This document shows, one piece after another, positions 59,601 to 64,000 of a stretch of 64,000 nt of DNA (within the stretch, counting starts at the first letter, position 1; every line of letters begins with the position of its first letter). The notes under the pieces were generated by a model, which was given only the letters and a program-made list of their open reading frames with translations, made no database searches and had not been told where the DNA came from. Origin of the DNA: an uncultured Rhodobiaceae bacterium (GTDB taxonomy: Bacteria > Pseudomonadota > Alphaproteobacteria > Parvibaculales > Parvibaculaceae); contig CAJXOU010000002.1 of NCBI GenBank assembly GCA_913057645.1, positions 32,952-96,951 of the forward strand, given 5' to 3'. Position numbers and translations under genes: made by a program.

Positions 59601-59657
59601 AGCGGCGGTGAACATGGCTACCGGGTTCGGTGGACCCGGCGATATCTGGAGAATTCG

Positions 59658-60401
59658 ATGACCTATTGCGTCGCGCTTCGGCTTGAAGCCGGCCTCGTCA
59701 TGCTGGCGGACACACGGACCAATGCCGGCGTCGACAATATTTCCACCTTCCGCAAGCTTTCCGTGATCGAGCATCCGGGCGACCGGGTGATCGGCCTCAT
59801 GACGGCGGGCAATCTCGCCGTCAGCCAGGCCGCGATCAACATGGCGACGGAGCAGGGGGTGCGGGTGCGCGGCTCGGACGAACTCGAGACGCTGCACACG
59901 GTTCCCACCATGGTGCGCGCCGCGCAGCTCATGGGCGAGGCGGTGCGCGAGGTCTATCGCCTCGACGGTCCCTCGCTCGAGGCGCAGTCGGGCGAGTTCA
60001 GCGTCTCGATCCTGATGGGCGGACAGGTCGGCAATGGCGAGCTGCGCCTCTTCCAGATCTATTCGGCCGGCAACTACATCGAGGCGACCGAAGACACGCC
60101 CTATCTCCAGATCGGCGAGCACAAATACGGCAAGCCGATCATCGACCGGGCGCTCACCTACGAGACGCCGCTCGACGACGGCCTCAAGCTCGCGCTGATC
60201 TCGATGGATTCGACCATGCGCTCCAACCTGTCGGTTGGCATGCCGATCGACCTCATGGTCTACCGCCGCGCCGCGCTCAAGGTCGCGCTCCAGCGCCGCA
60301 TCAAGGACGACGACGACTATTTCCTGGGCCTCCGGCGGTCCTGGTCGGATGCGCTCACCCAGGCCTATCGCACGATCCCGGGTCCCGGCTGGGAGTTCTG
60401 A
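59658..60401 (+). CDS. Anbu-type bacterial proteasome-like peptidase
   Basis: MTYCVALRLEAGLVMLADTRTNAGVDNISTFRKL, YLQIGEHKYGKPIIDRAL; operon context. Confidence 0.94.
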   Translation: MTYCVALRLEAGLVMLADTRTNAGVDNISTFRKLSVIEHPGDRVIGLMTAGNLAVSQAAINMATEQGVRVRGSDELETLHTVPTMVRAAQLMGEAVREVYRLDGPSLEAQSGEFSVSILMGGQVGNGELRLFQIYSAGNYIEATEDTPYLQIGEHKYGKPIIDRALTYETPLDDGLKLALISMDSTMRSNLSVGMPIDLMVYRRAALKVALQRRIKDDDDYFLGLRRSWSDALTQAYRTIPGPGWEF

Positions 60402-60487
60402 GCCTCTCCGCCGGACCGGAGTAATCCCCGGTTCCGGTCCCGTGCTCCAGACTGTCCGTCCCTTCATTCGGACACGGAGCACCCGTT

Positions 60488-61807
60488 ATGTCGCATATCG
60501 CCCGATCCATCGCCTTTCCGGCCTCCGGCGCGGCCGCATGGCCCGTTGGCGCGCCGCCGCCCTGGCGCGGCGGCAAGCCCCTCTCCGGCGCCGTCCCGCC
60601 CTGGTGGCAGCCGGGCGCCGTTCTCGCCCTCGATTTCGCCAATGAGCGCTACATGCGTCTCGGCGCGTCGGTGCCGCTCGCGTCGGTGCTGGCGACCGCG
60701 CGCGCGGGCGAGGCGCGCTGCATTCGCGACGGCGTGGAACATGTCTTCGCCGCCCACGAGCCCGTGGTCGTCGCGGGGCATGGCGCCGAGATCTGGGGCG
60801 CCCTCACCAATACGGCGCTCCACAGCCGCGCCCTCGACGATCCCTACTGGACGGCGGCGAACCTCGCCGTCGCCCCGAATGCCGCGCCGGGCCCCGATGG
60901 CGCGCTCTCGATGGAGAAGCTCACGGCGGATGGCAGCGCCGCGCTCCACACGCTCGACGCGGCGCCGCAGGCCTTCGCGGCGGGCACGGCTTACGTCTTC
61001 CAGGCCGTCGTCGCGGCGGCGGAGCGAAGCCGCATCGGCCTGCGCTTCGGCACCGCCGCCTTTCCGGCGGCCGGGCGCCATGCCTGGTTCGACCTCGCCT
61101 CGGGCATGGTCGGCGGCGCGGAGCCCGGCGTGGCGGCGGGCATCTCGCCGCTCGGCGGCGGCTTCTTCCTTGTCTGGATTTCCCGCGCGGCGACGGCCTC
61201 CGCGGCGGACGGGTTCGGCTTCTACCTCACCGAAGGCGGCGCCCCCGCCGAGGCCTTCGCCGGCGACGGCGTCTCGGGCCTCCACGTCACCGCCGCGCTG
61301 CTCGCCGCCGCCGCGATGCCGCTTCCGCCGGTGCCGACGGGGGCCGCTTCCGCCACCCGTCCCGCCTGCGACTGCTCCATCCCGGACTTCGCGGCCTTCG
61401 CCTCGGCGGCCGGCCTCGATGCCGGTTTCGCCGGCCGCTGCGTGATCGACCTCACGCGCCTCTCCGACAGCACGGGGCGCGTCATTTGGTCGTTCGGCGT
61501 TGATAGCAGCAATCGAGTCTCCTGCTTCATCGCCAACAATGATCGCGTGTTTTTGCGACTGCGAGTCGGTGGTTCAAACCTTGTCGATATTAGTACCGGC
61601 GCACTTGCCGCGACCGGAGAGACGCAGATTGATTTTCAGGTGAAGAACGGCGCGTTCACGCTTTCTGCAACTGGAGTCGCAGACGCGGTGCCGAACACCG
61701 GCACTTTCTCACTCCCCGCACTTTCAACGGCATATGTAGGATTGGATTTCTCGGGTGCCTACCTGAATGGAGCGATGAAATATCTGAGCCTGAGATCAGT
61801 AGGGTAG
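60488..61807 (+). CDS. Phage tail/head-fibre-like protein, chimeric composition
   Basis: ALTNTALHSRALDDPYWTAANLAVAPNAAPGPDGALSMEKLTADGSAALHTLDAAPQAFAAGTAYVFQAVVAAAERSRIGLRFG resembles carbohydrate-binding regions of phage fibres; 3' segment has lower GC. Confidence 0.6.
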   Translation: MSHIARSIAFPASGAAAWPVGAPPPWRGGKPLSGAVPPWWQPGAVLALDFANERYMRLGASVPLASVLATARAGEARCIRDGVEHVFAAHEPVVVAGHGAEIWGALTNTALHSRALDDPYWTAANLAVAPNAAPGPDGALSMEKLTADGSAALHTLDAAPQAFAAGTAYVFQAVVAAAERSRIGLRFGTAAFPAAGRHAWFDLASGMVGGAEPGVAAGISPLGGGFFLVWISRAATASAADGFGFYLTEGGAPAEAFAGDGVSGLHVTAALLAAAAMPLPPVPTGAASATRPACDCSIPDFAAFASAAGLDAGFAGRCVIDLTRLSDSTGRVIWSFGVDSSNRVSCFIANNDRVFLRLRVGGSNLVDISTGALAATGETQIDFQVKNGAFTLSATGVADAVPNTGTFSLPALSTAYVGLDFSGAYLNGAMKYLSLRSVG

Positions 61808-61814
61808 TAGACAA

Positions 61815-61848
61815 GCGGTGATCGTCGTTGTGTGACGATCATTGCCGC
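61815..61848. terminator. Hairpin between convergent genes (possible bidirectional terminator)
   Basis: gcggTGATCGTC-gttgtgt-GACGATCAttgccgc: 8-bp perfect inner stem extended by GCGG/CCGC; no long T-tract. Confidence 0.5.
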
Positions 61849-61850
61849 TC

Positions 61851-62219
61851 TCACCCCATAGCCTTCGTGAAGGTCGCAAGGTCGAAATAGTCCCGCCACA
61901 CCTTGATCTTGCCGCCTTCGATCTCGAAGACGCCGCAGCAGGGCAGTGCGACCTGCTTGCCGCCGACCTTCATCCGGTCGACGCGTTCGGCGAAGACGAG
62001 ATTGCCTGCGGAGGCGATGTTCACGAGCTCCCAGTTCACCTCCGACCAGCCGTTGACGAAGCCGCCGATGAAGCCGGTGAGTGCCTCGCGGCCCTTCACG
62101 GGCTCGAGCATCATGTTGTGATAGACGCCGTCTTCCGCGAAGAAGGCGACGATCCCGGCGACGTCGAGACGCGGCCAGGCGTCGATGAAGTCGCGGACGA
62201 TCCGTTCGTTGCCGCTCAT
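61851..62219 (-). CDS. SnoaL-like / limonene-1,2-epoxide hydrolase-like protein
   Basis: IVRDFIDAWPRLDVAGIVAFFAEDGVYHNMMLEPVKGREALTGFIGGF, VFEIEGGKIKVWRDYFDLATF; start at MSGNER. Confidence 0.88.
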   Translation of the reverse strand: MSGNERIVRDFIDAWPRLDVAGIVAFFAEDGVYHNMMLEPVKGREALTGFIGGFVNGWSEVNWELVNIASAGNLVFAERVDRMKVGGKQVALPCCGVFEIEGGKIKVWRDYFDLATFTKAMG

Positions 62220-62298
62220 TGTTTCCTCCCCAAGTGGCGGGGGCGGCGCTTGCGGCACCGCCCCTCATTTTCATTGTCCGGTTCGCGCGCCGGCATTC

Positions 62299-63930
62299 TC
62301 AGTAGTCGCCGAAGCGCTTGCCTTCCGCGACGATCTTTTCCAGCAGTGCGGCGGGCTTGAAGTCGTCGCCCATCTTCGCCTGGAATTCCTTCATCTTGGC
62401 GAGCACCTTGTCCGCACCCACCGTGTCGCCGTAGAACATCGGGCCGCCGCGATAGACCGGGAAGCCGTAGCCGTTGATCCAGACGATGTCGATGTCGGAG
62501 GAGCGGATGGCTTTGCCTTCCTCGAGGATCTTCGCGCCCTCGTTGATCATCGGATAGATGCAGCGCTCCAGGATCTCGTCATCCGAGATCGTGCGGCGGT
62601 TGATGCCCTTCTCGGCGGCATAGTCGAGGATCATCTTCTCGACGACCGGCGAGGGCTTTGCGTTGCGGTTCTCGTCATAGTCGTAATAGCCCGCGCCCGT
62701 CTTCTGGCCGCGGCGGTCCATCTCGCAGAGCCGGTCGCGGAGCGTCTCGCCCTTCGACTTCTCCTTCGACCAGCCGATATCGAGGCCGGCGAGGTCGGAC
62801 ATGGCGAAGGGGCCCATCGGCAGGCCGAAATCGTAGAGCACGCGGTCGACGTCCCAGGGCATCGCGCCTTCCATGATCAGCTTCTGCGCCTCGCGCTGGC
62901 GCTGCGCGAGGATGCGGTTGCCGACGAAGCCCGGGCAGACGCCGACAAGCGCGGCGATCTTGCCGATCTTCTTGGCGATCTGCATCGAGGTTGCGATGAC
63001 TTCGTTCGAGGTCTTGTCCGCGCGCACGACTTCCAGCAGCCGCATGACGTTGGCGGGTGAGAAGAAGTGAAGGCCGATCACGGCTTCCGGCCGCTTCACC
63101 GCGGTGGCGATCTCGTCGATGTTGAGCGCGGAGGTGTTCGTCGCGAGGATCGCGCCCTGCTTGACGATCTTGTCGAGCTTGCCGAACACGTCCTTCTTGA
63201 TGTCCATGTTCTCGAACACGGCCTCGATCACGAGGTCGCAATCGGCGAGGTCGTTCATGTCGAGCGAACCCGTCAGCAGGCCCATCCGCTTCTCGACCTC
63301 TTCCATCGGGAAGCGGCCCTTCTTCGCGGAGTTCTCGTAGTTCCTGCGGATCGTCGCGATGCCCCGGTCGAGCGCGTCCTGTTTCGTCTCCACGATGGTG
63401 ACGGGGAAGCCCGTATTCAGGAAGTTCATGGCGATGCCGCCGCCCATCGTGCCGGCGCCGATGATGCCGACCTTCTTCACCGGGATGATCGGCGTGTCGG
63501 CCGGCACGTCCGGCAGCTTCCAGACCTGGCGCTCGGCGAAGAAGACATGGCGCTGCGCGGCGGACTGCGTGCCCGTCACGAGTTCGCGGAAGAGCTTCTG
63601 CTCGACCTTGATGCCTTCCTCGAAGGGCAGGTTCACCGCCGCCTCGATGCACTGGATGTTGTATTCGGGCGCGAGGAAGCCGCGGAACTTGCGCGCATTG
63701 GCTTTCCGGAAGTTCTCGAAGATCTCCGGCTTGCCGCGCGCCGCTTCCACCTTGTCGTTCATCTCGCGGACTTTTTTCAGCGGGCGGTTTTCGGCGACCA
63801 CTTTCTTGGCGAAAGCAATGGCGCCCTCGCGCAGCTTGCCTTCTTCGGCCAGCTCATCGACGAGGCCCATTTCAAGGCACTTTCTCGCTGGCCCCTGCTG
63901 GCCGCAGTACGCCATCTGCTCGCAGGCCGC
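62299..63930 (-). CDS. 3-hydroxyacyl-CoA dehydrogenase / enoyl-CoA hydratase (FadB/FadJ-like), truncated by contig end
   Basis: KKVGIIGAGTMGGGIAMNFLNTGFPVTIVE, LATNTSALNIDEIATAVKRPEAVIGLHFFSPANVMRLLEVV, VGVCPGFVGNRIL; 5' end missing. Confidence 0.95.
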   Translation of the reverse strand, partial: AACEQMAYCGQQGPARKCLEMGLVDELAEEGKLREGAIAFAKKVVAENRPLKKVREMNDKVEAARGKPEIFENFRKANARKFRGFLAPEYNIQCIEAAVNLPFEEGIKVEQKLFRELVTGTQSAAQRHVFFAERQVWKLPDVPADTPIIPVKKVGIIGAGTMGGGIAMNFLNTGFPVTIVETKQDALDRGIATIRRNYENSAKKGRFPMEEVEKRMGLLTGSLDMNDLADCDLVIEAVFENMDIKKDVFGKLDKIVKQGAILATNTSALNIDEIATAVKRPEAVIGLHFFSPANVMRLLEVVRADKTSNEVIATSMQIAKKIGKIAALVGVCPGFVGNRILAQRQREAQKLIMEGAMPWDVDRVLYDFGLPMGPFAMSDLAGLDIGWSKEKSKGETLRDRLCEMDRRGQKTGAGYYDYDENRNAKPSPVVEKMILDYAAEKGINRRTISDDEILERCIYPMINEGAKILEEGKAIRSSDIDIVWINGYGFPVYRGGPMFYGDTVGADKVLAKMKEFQAKMGDDFKPAALLEKIVAEGKRFGDY

Positions 63931-64000
63931 CCCCTATACACATCTCACGCTTCCGACGTCTCGCCCTCTGGCACACACCGCCGCTCACGTAGCGCTACTT
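63931..64000. other. Apparent Illumina Nextera adapter read-through (assembly artefact)
   Basis: TATACACATCTcACGCTtCCGACGt at 63935-63959 vs adapter TATACACATCTGACGCTGCCGACGA (22/25 identical), followed by an index-like 8-mer and noisy sequence. Confidence 0.88.

Noticed and set aside
56388-60482. 1364-aa minus-strand ORF
   Set aside because: Antisense to the ATP-grasp, alpha-E, transglutaminase and Anbu genes, all with clear family motifs on +. Its length reflects high-GC codon bias removing stops in the opposite frame; no recognisable domain.
63860-64000. Biological truncation of the FadB-like gene by an insertion
   Set aside because: Terminal bases match Nextera adapter sequence, so the interruption is better explained as a sequencing/assembly artefact.

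Overview
High-GC, probably alphaproteobacterial DNA dominated by extracellular polysaccharide / O-antigen-type biosynthesis. Coordinates 1-22.9 kb (+) carry a glycan assembly cluster: DegT aminotransferase (5'-truncated by the window), many glycosyltransferases, a CapK/PaaK-like adenylate-forming enzyme, a PL22-like beta-propeller, a hexapeptide acyltransferase, a Wzx-like flippase, a Wzy-like polymerase, methyltransferases, a bi-domain oxidoreductase, wecB and a heparinase II/III protein. 22.9-34.3 kb holds an initiating sugar transferase plus nucleotide-sugar genes (ugd, rmlA/D/B/C, gmd, galU, manC). 34.5-41.9 kb is an accessory, phage-derived-looking stretch: Rad52-like annealing protein, Sipho_Gp157-like protein, two small HTH regulators, a DUF968/HNH-like protein, an orphan VasI/TagO-like protein, bactofilin, DUF5681, ParB-methyltransferase. 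No integrase or structural genes are recognisable there. 44.0-51.2 kb (-) is a second glycan cluster with PseB, SpsF-like and NeuB/SpsE-like enzymes. 51.3-64 kb has an MHYT histidine kinase, a PAP2-DUF368 fusion, an MltB-type lytic transglycosylase, the ATP-grasp / alpha-E / transglutaminase / Anbu operon, a chimeric phage-fibre-like gene, and a truncated FadB-like gene. Main points for follow-up: the PAP2-like/DUF368 fusion (possible undecaprenyl-phosphate handling), the Anbu operon with its neighbour, a decayed glycosyltransferase paralog at 8787-9340, a gmd relic, a TTCCCTGC/GCAGGGAA inverted-repeat cluster, and apparent Nextera adapter sequence in the last ~70 bases, implying an artefactual contig end. 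All family calls are from reading motifs; no searches were run.
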